Source: Robbsia sp. KACC 23696 (GTDB lineage: Bacteria; Pseudomonadota; Gammaproteobacteria; Burkholderiales; Burkholderiaceae). From it: a stretch of DNA of 64,000 bases. Position numbers and translations under genes: made by a program. The DNA is taken from NCBI RefSeq assembly GCF_039852015.1, contig NZ_CP156626.1, positions 124,001 to 188,000 of the forward strand, written 5' to 3'. How positions within the stretch are numbered: position 1 is the first letter of the stretch; the number at the start of each line of letters is the position of its first letter. This document shows, in pieces, positions 1-8,834 of this stretch. The notes under the pieces are model-generated. The model searched no databases. It had not been told where the DNA came from and saw only the letters and a program-made list of their open reading frames with translations.

Positions 1-219
1 TTGGACGATGCGCTGGCATTGGGACGGGTCGCGATCGTCGCCGAGCCCACACTGGCAGTCGAGTCGCACGCGCAGGGCATCGGAAAACAGGCAAAACCGC
101 CGCCGCTCGATACCGTGTACGGCGTCACCCGCGAGGGTGCGCTGCGCGACAGCGCCACCGTCATGCTGCTGGACGCGGTCGCGCAGGCGCAGGAAAGCTC
201 AGAGGTCGGGCGCCCGTAA
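1..219 (+). CDS. C-terminal fragment of an unidentified protein (cut by window edge)
   Basis: An open frame runs from the first base of the window to a TAA at 217-219, giving 72 residues. The first codon is TTG, but nothing shows that it is a start, so this is most likely the 3' end of a longer gene beginning outside the window. The composition (Ala/Val-rich, with the stretch DTVYGVTREGALRDSATVML) looks like real globular protein rather than antisense noise. I do not recognise the family. Its last 21 bases overlap the end of the convergent SDR gene. Confidence 0.45.
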   Translation: MDDALALGRVAIVAEPTLAVESHAQGIGKQAKPPPLDTVYGVTREGALRDSATVMLLDAVAQAQESSEVGRP

Positions 220-1101
220 CGAGAACACGACGTCGCGCGCAACCGGCAACAGGTTCTGCCCGCCGTCCACGACCCAATCGACGCCGTTATACGCCGGCCC
301 GGTCAGCAGCAGAATCGCGGACGCCAGATCGTCAGGCGTCGCGATCCGATGCAAAGGCGTGGCGTGGCGCTTCGCATGATCGAAATCCTGCGGGGTCTGA
401 TCGCCGCTCTCTAGCATCAGCCCCGGATAGACCGCATTGACCCGCAGCACCGGCGCCGCCGACTTCGCGAGCATCGCCGTCATATGCCCGATGGCGACCT
501 TGCCCACCGTGTAGGAGAAGTGGTCGGGATGAAAGTTATCCCGCACCTTCTGGTCCACCACATTGATGACGACACCGGTCCGGTTCGCTGCCCGCGCACG
601 ACGATAAAAGGCCTGCGTCAGCAGCAGCGGCGCACGGCCATTCACTGCCCATGCGTGGTCGAAGGTGTCCAGCGTGAAGTCGTCGAGATGATCGTCGGGA
701 AAGACCGAGGCGCTGTTCACCAGCACGTCGAGGCGCCCGAACGCCGCAATACAGCCGTCGACCAGCACATCGGCGGCCGACGGATGCGCCAGATCGGCCT
801 GCAAGGCCCGCGCGCGCGGCGCCCCCGACGCACGATGCGCCAGCTCGGCAGCCCCGTCCGATAGCGCGGCATCGCCACCGGCACCGGCATCGTCCGCCTC
901 CAAGGCGGCGACCAAGGCTTCGGCGGCGCGCGCCGACTGGCCGTAGTGCACGGCCACGCGATAGCCCGCCTGCGCAAACCGCAGGGCGATGACACGGCCG
1001 ACGCGCTTGGCGCCCCCCGTCACCAGCACGACGGGACGCGCATCGGCGGCCGCGGCATCGGTGGGGGAATCGGCAACGGTGCGGCGGGTCATCTCGGACA
1101 T
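199..1101 (-). CDS. SDR family oxidoreductase, FolM/pteridine-reductase-like
   Basis: A 300-residue NAD(P)H-dependent short-chain dehydrogenase. The cofactor loop TGGAKRVGR is at residues 28-36 and NSAS at 129-132. The catalytic YxxxK is Y197-K201. Where classical SDRs have a catalytic Ser there is VVDQKV with D183. That Asp-Tyr-Lys arrangement, with the TGGAKRxG loop, is typical of PTR1/FolM pteridine reductases, which reduce dihydrobiopterin- or dihydromonapterin-type substrates. An Ala/Gly-rich insert of about 30 residues (68-98) sits between beta-2 and beta-3. Substrate is inferred from family motifs only. ATGs are available at 1101 and 1092, neither with a clear Shine-Dalgarno sequence. 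The phhB gene at 48.2-48.5 kb would need a pterin cofactor pathway, but the two are far apart. Confidence 0.85.
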   Translation of the reverse strand: MSEMTRRTVADSPTDAAAADARPVVLVTGGAKRVGRVIALRFAQAGYRVAVHYGQSARAAEALVAALEADDAGAGGDAALSDGAAELAHRASGAPRARALQADLAHPSAADVLVDGCIAAFGRLDVLVNSASVFPDDHLDDFTLDTFDHAWAVNGRAPLLLTQAFYRRARAANRTGVVINVVDQKVRDNFHPDHFSYTVGKVAIGHMTAMLAKSAAPVLRVNAVYPGLMLESGDQTPQDFDHAKRHATPLHRIATPDDLASAILLLTGPAYNGVDWVVDGGQNLLPVARDVVFSLRAPDL

Positions 1102-1267
1102 CAGGCAATCACGATGGTGGGGGCGTCGTGCTGATTATAGGCGAGTGCGGGAGGCACAAAGAAGTGCAGCCCCGGGCCGCTTGCGCAAACCCGGAGCTGC
1201 AGGGGGATCGTCGGTGCGACGGCGCAGACCTGCGCGCCACCGCACCGGAAAGCGGGTTCGAGCGAAA

Positions 1268-1861
1268 TCAGTCCGCGCGCACGCCTTCGACTTGGATTTC
1301 CAGACGCGTGAACATCTTGAAGCCCATCTTCTTGCCGAAGTCGACGCCGAAGTCCGAACGGTCGAATTCACCCTTCGCGTCGGCGCCGCACACTTCGCGC
1401 TTCAGCATCGGGTTTTGGTAGCACTTGAACGAATCGACGGTCAGCGTCAGCGGCTTCGTCACGCCGTGCAGCGTCAACTCGCCCTCGATCTTCGACGGCG
1501 TATCGCCCTTGAAGACGAACTTCGTGCTCTTGAAGGTCGCGGTCGGGAACTTGGCGGAGTCCAGCATCTTGTCGCTGACGATCTCGCCGTCGAGCGTCTT
1601 GTTGCCGATGTCCACCGAGCTCGTGTCCGTCGTCACTTCCAGGCTGCCGGTCTTGGCTTCACGATCCAGCACGACCTTGCCGCTCGACTTCAGGAACTTA
1701 CCGCGCCACACCGATGCGCCGCCGAAGTGGTCGACTTCGAAGCTCGGGTAGGTGTGCGTCGGGTCCAGATTGTAGGTTGCCGGAGCGGCAACGGCGGGCA
1801 GGGCGGCAGCAGCCAGGCCGGCAACGGCGGTAGCGGCAACGATCGAACGAAGCTTCAGCAT
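1268..1861 (-). CDS. YceI family periplasmic protein
   Basis: A 197-residue exported protein of the YceI family, a lipocalin-like beta barrel that binds isoprenoid or other amphiphilic ligands in characterised members. Residues 1-26 form a signal peptide ([10 protein letters not shown], hydrophobic Ala-rich core, cleavage near AVA-A). The mature part opens with the family motif [18 protein letters not shown] and contains [16 protein letters not shown] and [12 protein letters not shown] chose the ATG at 1861 because GGAAG precedes it and it places the signal peptide at the N-terminus; a longer frame starting at 1921 would add 20 unlikely residues. It lies 56 bp downstream of a cytochrome b561 gene on the same strand, the usual pairing for this family, so the two are probably co-transcribed. 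Confidence 0.92.
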   Translation of the reverse strand: MLKLRSIVAATAVAGLAAAALPAVAAPATYNLDPTHTYPSFEVDHFGGASVWRGKFLKSSGKVVLDREAKTGSLEVTTDTSSVDIGNKTLDGEIVSDKMLDSAKFPTATFKSTKFVFKGDTPSKIEGELTLHGVTKPLTLTVDSFKCYQNPMLKREVCGADAKGEFDRSDFGVDFGKKMGFKMFTRLEIQVEGVRAD

Positions 1862-1917
1862 GTCTTGTCTTCCGTTTAATGAATGAATAAATGCGTGGGT
1901 GCTGCGGATTGCCACCG

Positions 1918-2511
1918 TCAATCGCCAAACGGCAACATCCGGGACAGCAAACGGTCGCGATCCAGCAGTTGGTGCTTCAACACCGCCAGGAAATGCAGAA
2001 TCACGACCGCAAAAAGGGTCCAGTCCAGATACACATGGATATTACGGAACAAATGGCGCAGCTCGGGATGCGGTCCGACCAGCGTGGGCAGCGGCACGAG
2101 GCCCAGATACACCACCTGAATACCGGCGATCGACGAATACAGATAGCCCGATAGCGGCACGCAGACCATCAACAGATACAGAAAATGATGCACGCCATGC
2201 GCGGCCACGGCCGAGAGGCGCCCCATGCCGGCCGGCAACGCGGGCGGCGTATGGGTCGCACGATAGGCGAGACGGATTATGATCAACACCAACGCCGTAA
2301 CCCCGATCCACTTATGCCAGGAGAAGTACTTCAACTTGGCCGGCGTAAAGCCTGGAATATCGGTCATCACCCAACCCAGCGCAAAACCGCCGATGATCAG
2401 CAGGGCGATCAGCCAGTGCAAGGCCATGGCCGTGCCGGAATACTTGCGCGCGCCCGACCCCGCCTGAGCGGCGGATTCGGTCGTTGAGGAAGAGGACGGA
2501 GGCGTTGTCAT
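1918..2511 (-). CDS. Cytochrome b561 family membrane protein
   Basis: A 197-residue di-heme membrane cytochrome of the prokaryotic b561 type. Four hydrophobic helices are visible, beginning with the segment after [21 protein letters not shown]. The expected haem-ligand histidines lie in [24 protein letters not shown] and the last helix ([10 protein letters not shown]). These proteins shuttle electrons at the inner membrane, some of them oxidising superoxide. The ATG at 2511 is preferred over an upstream start at 2589, since the extra residues show no membrane or conserved character; its Shine-Dalgarno is weak. It is the first gene of a likely operon with yceI and is divergent from a LysR regulator, across a 278-bp AT-rich gap. 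Confidence 0.9.
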   Translation of the reverse strand: MTTPPSSSSTTESAAQAGSGARKYSGTAMALHWLIALLIIGGFALGWVMTDIPGFTPAKLKYFSWHKWIGVTALVLIIIRLAYRATHTPPALPAGMGRLSAVAAHGVHHFLYLLMVCVPLSGYLYSSIAGIQVVYLGLVPLPTLVGPHPELRHLFRNIHVYLDWTLFAVVILHFLAVLKHQLLDRDRLLSRMLPFGD

Positions 2512-2639
2512 CACGGAGGTCCGCTCGCGCGGCGCATGGTTATGGATTCGGTGGAACCGTTGATCAGGGCGGGGACCATGCCACGGCAACTAAAGCACGG
2601 ACTCCCAAACAGTCCGACAGCATCGCAGGACGACCGGGG

Positions 2640-2789
2640 CATGACGCCTAGGGATTTCCCGCAAGGAATTCCATGTCGGCACACGTTTTTTTAAGACGTC
2701 CGTTCTTGCTAGGTGCCTAATGTAATCAAAGACAACCATCGAATCAATCGTTTAAAATCGATTATCAATATCGAATTTATAGATAGCAG
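2640..2789. promoter_or_regulatory. AT-rich divergent promoter/operator region between cytochrome b561 and lysR
   Basis: This stretch is far richer in A+T than the genes on either side. It holds interrupted dyads around 2742-2775 (AATCG at 2746-2750 against CGATT at 2759-2763, then another ATCGAAT at 2770-2776). LysR-type regulators usually bind such imperfect dyads next to their own divergent promoter, so this is the likely control region for both units. No -35/-10 pair stands out clearly. Confidence 0.4.
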
Positions 2790-3722
2790 ATGAGCGAAAC
2801 TCCCGATCGAGGTCGTACGCCGACGCTCGACCAGTTGCAGGTGTTTGCCGCAGTAGCCGACGCCGGCAGCTTCTCACTGGCCGCGCAGCAGCTCGGACGC
2901 GCGCAATCCGCCGTCAGTTACACGGTGGCCAACCTGGAAGCGCTGCTGGGTCTGACCCTGTTCGAGCGCACCCATCGGCGCCCGGTACTAACCGAGGCAG
3001 GGCGGGTGGTGCTGGCCGACGCACGGCGCGTGGACGGCCATATGCACGAGCTGCTGGCCCGGGCGGAAGGCCTGACGATGGGTCTGGAGGCAGAGGTCTC
3101 GCTCGGCGTCGACGTCATGTTCCCAATCGACAAACTGCTCGGCGTGCTCGAAGATTTCGCCGCCACCTTTCCGACGGTCACCTTGCGACTCCGCATGGGC
3201 CCGATGGGCGGCGTGTTACGACTGGTGCTGGATCGGGAATGCCATCTCGGCATAGCCGGCCCGACCGAATCCTGGCCCGACCCCATCGCGCCGAACTATC
3301 TGGATGCCATCAGCCTGATCAATGTCGCGGCGCCACAGCATCCGCTGGCCTGCTACGACGGCGTGATTCCCACACGCGATTTACGTGACCACACGCAGTT
3401 GATCCTGACCGATCGCACCCATCGCACCGAAGGCCAGATGTACGGCGTCTATGCGACGCGCGCCTGGCGGATAGGCGATCTGGGCGCGAAACATCGCTTG
3501 CTGATCGCCGGTTTGGGCTGGGGCAGCATGCCGCAACATCTGGTGGCGGCGGACCTGAAAGCCGGGCGGTTGAAGCGGATCCGCCCGGCCGACCGGCTGG
3601 CCGTCGAATATAAATTGCACCGCATCACGCGGGCCGATACCCATCCGGGACCGGCCACGCGCTGGCTTCACGAACGAATTGCGCTGGTGGCGCCGTTGGA
3701 CCCGCCCGAATGGAAAGTCTGA
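2790..3722 (+). CDS. LysR family transcriptional regulator
   Basis: A 310-residue LysR-type regulator. The winged helix-turn-helix occupies residues 12-71 (LDQLQVFAAVADAGSFSLAA, then QSAVSYTVANLEALLG and LFERTHRRPVLTEAGRV). The rest is a periplasmic-binding-protein-like effector domain (about 95-295), including the usual GLGWGSMPQHLVAADLKAGR segment. It is transcribed away from the cytochrome b561-yceI pair, and by the common LysR arrangement probably controls that pair and itself. The effector cannot be read from the sequence. The ATG at 2790 fits the family N-terminus; no strong ribosome binding site precedes it. Confidence 0.92.
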   Translation: MSETPDRGRTPTLDQLQVFAAVADAGSFSLAAQQLGRAQSAVSYTVANLEALLGLTLFERTHRRPVLTEAGRVVLADARRVDGHMHELLARAEGLTMGLEAEVSLGVDVMFPIDKLLGVLEDFAATFPTVTLRLRMGPMGGVLRLVLDRECHLGIAGPTESWPDPIAPNYLDAISLINVAAPQHPLACYDGVIPTRDLRDHTQLILTDRTHRTEGQMYGVYATRAWRIGDLGAKHRLLIAGLGWGSMPQHLVAADLKAGRLKRIRPADRLAVEYKLHRITRADTHPGPATRWLHERIALVAPLDPPEWKV

Positions 3723-3835
3723 ACGTTTAGTATGATGTCCGGTGCTCATTGCGCGCGAAGCGGCATCGCGATAGTCCGGAGCGGCGTAAAACCGCCAGCC
3801 TTCCCCCTTATTTACTGCCGAAGCAAAGAATAACT

Positions 3836-6800
3836 ATGCTGCAGACCAGCCGTAATCGCATCACGCTGCTCTACGCCACGATCATCGCCTCATTGGTCCT
3901 GGTGTTCCTCGTGGACATGTACACCCCGAATGGCTTCGCCATCTGGATTATGTATATGCTCCCGGTGGCACTGTGCCTGTTCGCGACCGATGCGCTGATG
4001 CCGCTGATCATCGCCTTTGTCGGGACGGTGCTGCTGATCATCGGCTATGTCGCCACAACGGGCGCGACCGGCACATGGGCGATTCCAAACCGCGTGGTCA
4101 GCGATGTGACCACCTGGGTGATCGCCGTCGTCGCCTACCGCTATATCCTCTCGCGCCGGCGCGTGGAGACCTTCTCCTGGATGCAGGCCGGCCTGATGCA
4201 GTTGTCGGCCGCGACGCGCGGCACGCCGACAGCCCAGCAGACGGCGGACGGCATATTGAAATCGCTGCTGACCTATACCGGCGCCAAGGTGGGCACCGTC
4301 TATCAGCTGGAAAAGGGGCAGTTGCGACGCCTCGCCACGTGGGCGCTGCCGGACAATGTCGCGCCGCCGACGCTGCTGCCGGGCGAGGGCCTGGCCGGGC
4401 AATCGATCGTCTCCAAGACCGTGCTGACCGCGCGCGACCTGCCGGCAACGCATCTGCAGATCGGCACGACGCTGGGCACCTCGCCGGCCACGCATGTGAC
4501 GGCGGCGCCATTGCTGGCCGACGGTGAAGTGGTGGGCGTGATCGAACTCGGTTTTGCCGGCAGCACGCTGGGCTATGGCAACGAGAACGAGATGCTCGCG
4601 CGCGTGGTCCAATTGCTCGACGCGTCCGCGGAGCCCGCCGGCATCGCGCTGCAGACCGCACGTTACCGCACTCGCCTGGAAATGCTCCTCGAGGAAACCC
4701 AACATCAGGCCGAGGAGCTGCAGGTACAGCAGGAGGAGCTGCGCGTCTCCAACGAAGAGCTGGAGGAACGCGGCCGGGCGCTGATGGATTCCCAGGCGCG
4801 CCTGGAATCGCAGCAGGCGGAGCTGGAACAGACGAACGTCCAGCTCGAAGAACACACGCAACGCCTGGAACAGCAGAAGCGCTATCTGGTGGATGCGCAG
4901 CGCGACCTGGTAGAGAAGACGGGCCAGCTGGAACGGACGAATCAGTACAAGTCCGAGTTCCTGGCGAATATGTCCCATGAACTGCGCACGCCGCTGAACA
5001 GCTCCTTGATTCTGGCCAAGCTGCTGCAGGACAACAAGCCAGGCAATCTGAGTGCCGAACAAGTGCGCTACGCGAGCACGATCTACTCGGCCAATACGGA
5101 TCTGCTGTCGCTGATTAATGACATATTGGACTTGGCAAAGGTTGAGTCGGGCCATATGGAAGTGGAGCCCGAGCCGATCACGCTGGAATCGATCGTTCAG
5201 TCGTTGCGCCGCACCTTCGATCCGATTGCCCTGGATCGACGCGTGGCCCTCCGGATCGAACGCGGTCCGGATGCGCCGCTGTCGCTGACGACCGATCACC
5301 AGCGCCTGATGCAGGTGCTGAAGAACCTGCTGTCGAATGCGTTCAAATTCACGCCCACCGGCGAGGTCAGCCTGTGGATCACGGCAGCGGCACCGGCGCA
5401 TATTCAGTTCGCCGTGCAGGACACCGGCATCGGTATCGCCGGCGAGCATCTGGACGCGATCTTCGATGCCTTCCGTCAAGCCGACGGCACGACCAGCCGC
5501 AAGTATGGCGGCAGTGGCCTGGGCCTCTCCATATCACGAGAGTTCGCCACGCTGCTGGGAGGCGATATCAGCGTCGGCAGTGAACTGGGCAAGGGCAGCA
5601 CCTTCACGCTGACGCTGCCCGTCGTCTATACCGGCGACGGCAAGGCGCCGCCGCGCCTGGCCGGCGATGACACGCCGCGCGCCGACGCACCGCGCAACGG
5701 CATCCAGCGGGCGGTGCCGCCGTCGCTTGGCAGCGGGGAGCGTAACGCGTCCGCGCATGGCGGCGCTGCCGAGCGGCGGACGCAGCCCGGCGCCGAAACG
5801 TCACGCGACGCGCGAGTCCCCTCCAATCGCACGCCGTCGCCCGCATCGCGCATCGGAAGCGATTCGACAGCGGACGGCGACAACGCCGGGGCATCCCACC
5901 TCGCACAGATGGCGCAGGCGCGCCAGACGCTGCCGGCGCGCACCGGGATCGAAGACGACCGCGACAATCGCACGCGTGAGCATCGGCTGATCCTGGTCGT
6001 CGAGGATGACTTCGCGTTCGCGCGGATCCTGTACGACCTGTCGCACGAGCTCGATTTCGATTGCGTGCACGCCAGCACCGGGGCCGACGGCATTGCGCTG
6101 GCGCGGCAACTGCAACCCAGCGGCATCCTGCTGGACGTCGGCCTGCCGGACGATTCGGGCCTGACGGTGCTCGAGCGCCTGAAGCGCGACCCGCAGACGC
6201 GACACCTGCCGATCCATATGATCTCGGTCAACGATCATACCGAGGCCGCGCTGCATCTCGGCGCCATCGGCTATTCCTTGAAGCCCACCGCGCGTGATGA
6301 ATTGATCTCGGCGCTGGAACGCCTGGAAGCGAGGTTGGGTCAGAGCAGCCGGCGCGTCCTCGTCGTCGAGGACGATCCGCTGCTGCGCGAAAACATCACG
6401 TTGTTGCTGGATGCGAATGGCGTCGAAATCGACGCCGTCGGCACGATCGCCGATGCGCTCGCGAAGCTGGCCGAAACGCCGTTCGACTGCGTGGTGATGG
6501 ACCTGACGCTGCCCGATGGCTCCGGCTATGATCTGCTGAAGCAATTGGCCGACCGGGAGCCGCAGACCTATCCGCCGGTAATCGTCTATACGGGCCGCTC
6601 GCTGACCGCGGACGAGGAGCGGCGCCTGCGCTATTACTCGAAGTCGATCATCATCAAGGGCGCGAAGTCGCCGGAACGCCTCCTCGACGAAGTCACGCTA
6701 TTCCTGCACAGCGTCGAATCCGACCTCCCGGCCGACCAGCAACGGATGCTGCGCCAGGCGCGCCAGCGCGACGCGGCCTTCGAGGGCCGCAAGATCTTGC

Positions 6801-7153
6801 TGGCCGAGGACGACGTGCGCAATATTTTCGCGCTGTCCCACGTCATCGAGCCGCTGGGCGCCACCTTGGAAATCGCACGCAATGGCCGCGAAGCGCTGGA
6901 GAAACTCGAGCGCGACAGCGACATCGAGCTGGTTCTGATGGACATCATGATGCCGGAGATGGATGGCCTGACCGCCATCCAGGAGATCCGCAAACGTCCG
7001 GCCTTCGCCCATCTTCCGATCATCGCCTTGACGGCGAAGGCCATGTCGTCGGATCGGCAGCGGTGTCTGGAGGCGGGCGCGAACGACTACATCTCGAAAC
7101 CGATCGAGGTCGACAAGCTGCTGTCGCTATGCCGCGTATGGATGCCGCATTGA
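3836..7153 (+). CDS. Hybrid sensor histidine kinase with GAF, coiled coil and three receiver domains
   Basis: A 1105-residue membrane hybrid kinase. In order: an N-terminal block of about three transmembrane helices (10-115), a GAF domain (about 136-272), a long coiled coil rich in Gln and Glu (about 280-372), HisKA with phospho-acceptor H381 in NMSHELRTPLNS, HATPase (about 482-592, with DTGIGI and GGSGLGLSISREFA), a disordered Arg/Ala-rich linker (about 610-710), then three receivers with phospho-acceptor aspartates near D767, D889 and D1036. The ATG at 3836 is preferred to an upstream TTG at 3749, whose product would add 29 non-conserved residues. It heads a cluster with CheR-like, CheB-like and receiver-kinase genes, so it probably starts a branched phosphorelay. 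The input signal is unknown. Confidence 0.92.
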   Translation: MLQTSRNRITLLYATIIASLVLVFLVDMYTPNGFAIWIMYMLPVALCLFATDALMPLIIAFVGTVLLIIGYVATTGATGTWAIPNRVVSDVTTWVIAVVAYRYILSRRRVETFSWMQAGLMQLSAATRGTPTAQQTADGILKSLLTYTGAKVGTVYQLEKGQLRRLATWALPDNVAPPTLLPGEGLAGQSIVSKTVLTARDLPATHLQIGTTLGTSPATHVTAAPLLADGEVVGVIELGFAGSTLGYGNENEMLARVVQLLDASAEPAGIALQTARYRTRLEMLLEETQHQAEELQVQQEELRVSNEELEERGRALMDSQARLESQQAELEQTNVQLEEHTQRLEQQKRYLVDAQRDLVEKTGQLERTNQYKSEFLANMSHELRTPLNSSLILAKLLQDNKPGNLSAEQVRYASTIYSANTDLLSLINDILDLAKVESGHMEVEPEPITLESIVQSLRRTFDPIALDRRVALRIERGPDAPLSLTTDHQRLMQVLKNLLSNAFKFTPTGEVSLWITAAAPAHIQFAVQDTGIGIAGEHLDAIFDAFRQADGTTSRKYGGSGLGLSISREFATLLGGDISVGSELGKGSTFTLTLPVVYTGDGKAPPRLAGDDTPRADAPRNGIQRAVPPSLGSGERNASAHGGAAERRTQPGAETSRDARVPSNRTPSPASRIGSDSTADGDNAGASHLAQMAQARQTLPARTGIEDDRDNRTREHRLILVVEDDFAFARILYDLSHELDFDCVHASTGADGIALARQLQPSGILLDVGLPDDSGLTVLERLKRDPQTRHLPIHMISVNDHTEAALHLGAIGYSLKPTARDELISALERLEARLGQSSRRVLVVEDDPLLRENITLLLDANGVEIDAVGTIADALAKLAETPFDCVVMDLTLPDGSGYDLLKQLADREPQTYPPVIVYTGRSLTADEERRLRYYSKSIIIKGAKSPERLLDEVTLFLHSVESDLPADQQRMLRQARQRDAAFEGRKILLAEDDVRNIFALSHVIEPLGATLEIARNGREALEKLERDSDIELVLMDIMMPEMDGLTAIQEIRKRPAFAHLPIIALTAKAMSSDRQRCLEAGANDYISKPIEVDKLLSLCRVWMPH

Positions 7154-7270
7154 ATCCATTCGCCGCCACCGCCGGCGCCTCACACCCCTTCGACCTGCCC
7201 GGTGCGGCCTCGACTCGCGCAATGCGCCGCGCGTCGATGCGCGCCTTGAACCGATAACGCCCCGTCCGCC

Positions 7271-8098
7271 ATGACCGCGCACGCGAAGCACGATTTCGAT
7301 ATCGAACTGCAGTTGTTGCTGGAAGCGATCTTCCTCAAGTACCAGCACGACTTCCGGAAATACTCGCTCGCCTCGTTGCGCCGCAGGATGACGCAGGCAC
7401 GGCAGGATTTCCATTGCGAAACCCTGTCGGAGCTGCAGGGAAAGATCCTGTACGACGCGTCGGCGTTTTCGCGGCTGCTGCAATACCTGACGGTGCAGGT
7501 CAGCGAAATGTTCCGCGACCCATCGTATTTCAGAGCGTTGCGCGAGAAGGTGATTCCGATCCTGAAAACCTACCCGTCGGTGAAGATCTGGGTGGCGGGA
7601 TGCAGTAGCGGCGAGGAATTGTGGTCTCTGGCGATTCTGCTCGAAGAAGAGGGGCTGGCCGATCGCACGGTCCTGTATGCCACCGACGTGAACCCGCAGG
7701 CGCTGCGAGCCGCGGCCGAAGGCATCTATCCCCTGGATCGGATCGCGGGCTTCTCGAAAAACTACATTGCCGCGGGCGGCAAACGATCGTTGTCTGACTA
7801 CTATCACGCGGCTTATGGCGCGGCGACGTTCACGCGCGCGCTCAAGCGGCAGGTGGTCTTTGCCGATCACAGCCTCGCGACGGACAGTGTGTTTTCGGAA
7901 GTCCATCTGGTGTCTTGCCGCAACGTGTTGATCTATTTCAACGAGGAACTGCAGAATCGGGCGACCGGGCTGTTTGCCGACGCGCTCGTGCGTCGCGGCT
8001 TCCTCGGTCTCGGCAGCAAAGAGAGCATGCGTTTCAACGCGCATGCCGATCGATTCGACGAATACGCCGGCGCCGAGCGGATTTATCAAAAACGGTGA
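7271..8098 (+). CDS. CheR-type protein-glutamate methyltransferase
   Basis: A 275-residue SAM-dependent methyltransferase of the CheR family. It has the helical N-terminal domain with FRKYSLASLRRRM (about 29-41) and the SAM-binding core WVAGCSSGEELWSLAI (about 107-122), followed by YATDVNPQAL and the C-terminal HLVSCRNVLIYF. CheR enzymes methylate glutamates of chemoreceptors, but no receptor, cheA or cheW gene is nearby. In this context (hybrid kinase upstream, CheB-like and receiver-kinase downstream) the enzyme more likely modifies a signalling protein of this cluster, as in other CheR/CheB-containing kinase systems; that is inference. It lies 117 bp after the hybrid kinase and 4 bp before the CheB-like gene. 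Confidence 0.92.
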   Translation: MTAHAKHDFDIELQLLLEAIFLKYQHDFRKYSLASLRRRMTQARQDFHCETLSELQGKILYDASAFSRLLQYLTVQVSEMFRDPSYFRALREKVIPILKTYPSVKIWVAGCSSGEELWSLAILLEEEGLADRTVLYATDVNPQALRAAAEGIYPLDRIAGFSKNYIAAGGKRSLSDYYHAAYGAATFTRALKRQVVFADHSLATDSVFSEVHLVSCRNVLIYFNEELQNRATGLFADALVRRGFLGLGSKESMRFNAHADRFDEYAGAERIYQKR

Positions 8099-8102
8099 GC
8101 CG

Positions 8103-8834
8103 ATGAAGGATTCCAGCCCCTATCACGGCGCAGCCGACCCCGAACGAGACCGTGACGACGATGCGCTGTTCGACAAGATCGATGCGATCGTCATCGGTGC
8201 CTCCGCCGGTGGCGTGGAAGCCTTGAACCGGCTCCTGCCCGCGCTGCCGGCCTCGCTGCCGGTGCCGGTGCTCGTCGTGCTGCATCTGCTGCCGGACGTG
8301 CAAAGCGAGCTGGCCGAGCTGTTCGGCGCGCGCTGCGTGCTACGCGTGGTCGAAGCGAACGACCGGCAGCCCTTGCAACCGGGCACCGTCCATATCGCGC
8401 CGCCGGGCTATCACTTGTTGGTGGGCGCCGACCTCACTTGTTCCCTGTCGATCGACGAGCCGGTGAACTTCTCGCGTCCGTCGATCGATGTGTTGTTCGA
8501 ATCCGCCGCCTGGACGTATCAATCGCGCGTGCTGGGCATCCTGCTCACCGGCGCCAGTGCCGACGGCGCAGTCGGCCTCGTGCAGATCCGCTCGCGCGGA
8601 GGCCTGGCTTGGGTACAAACGCCCGAAACCGCGCTCGCCGACACGATGCCACTGGCGGCGATCGCCCTGGGCGCGACGGATCGTGTTTTGTCGATCGAAG
8701 ATATCGCACGGGCTTTGCGCCACGCCGCCGATGTCGCGTCCGATGCCGTGGCGGATAAGGCGCGCCGATCGGCGCTCACGGCGTCCCACGCGCTCGCTAC
8801 GCCATCCGAGCCATCCAAGGAGGACGGGCAATGA
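8103..8834 (+). CDS. CheB-type methylesterase, catalytic domain only
   Basis: A 243-residue CheB methylesterase/deamidase domain without the N-terminal receiver that regulates classical CheB. The catalytic triad is visible: S34 in IGASAGGVEA, H61 in VVLHLLP and D154 in LTGASADGAVGL. The ATG at 8103 follows ACGGTGAG and leaves only 4 bp after the CheR-like gene; a longer frame from 7974 would run through that gene. With no own receiver, its control must come from partner proteins, perhaps the free receivers of the hybrid kinase or the next gene product. Its last bases overlap the next start (ATGA), indicating translational coupling. The C-terminal 40 residues are low-complexity and non-conserved. 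Confidence 0.9.
   Translation: MKDSSPYHGAADPERDRDDDALFDKIDAIVIGASAGGVEALNRLLPALPASLPVPVLVVLHLLPDVQSELAELFGARCVLRVVEANDRQPLQPGTVHIAPPGYHLLVGADLTCSLSIDEPVNFSRPSIDVLFESAAWTYQSRVLGILLTGASADGAVGLVQIRSRGGLAWVQTPETALADTMPLAAIALGATDRVLSIEDIARALRHAADVASDAVADKARRSALTASHALATPSEPSKEDGQ

Noticed and set aside
3749-3835. TTG-initiated extension of the hybrid kinase
   Set aside because: Adds a polar non-conserved stretch before the membrane helices; the ATG at 3836 fits better.
3890-5479. Long minus-strand open frame (529 codons) opposite the hybrid kinase
   Set aside because: It mirrors the kinase codons; high GC keeps antisense frames open. No family motifs. The same holds for long antisense frames at 22585-24627, 30418-32595 and 58121-59809.
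8484-8500. tRNA T-arm-like GTTCGAATCC
   Set aside because: It lies inside the CheB-like coding sequence with no acceptor or anticodon stem around it. No tRNA found in the window.
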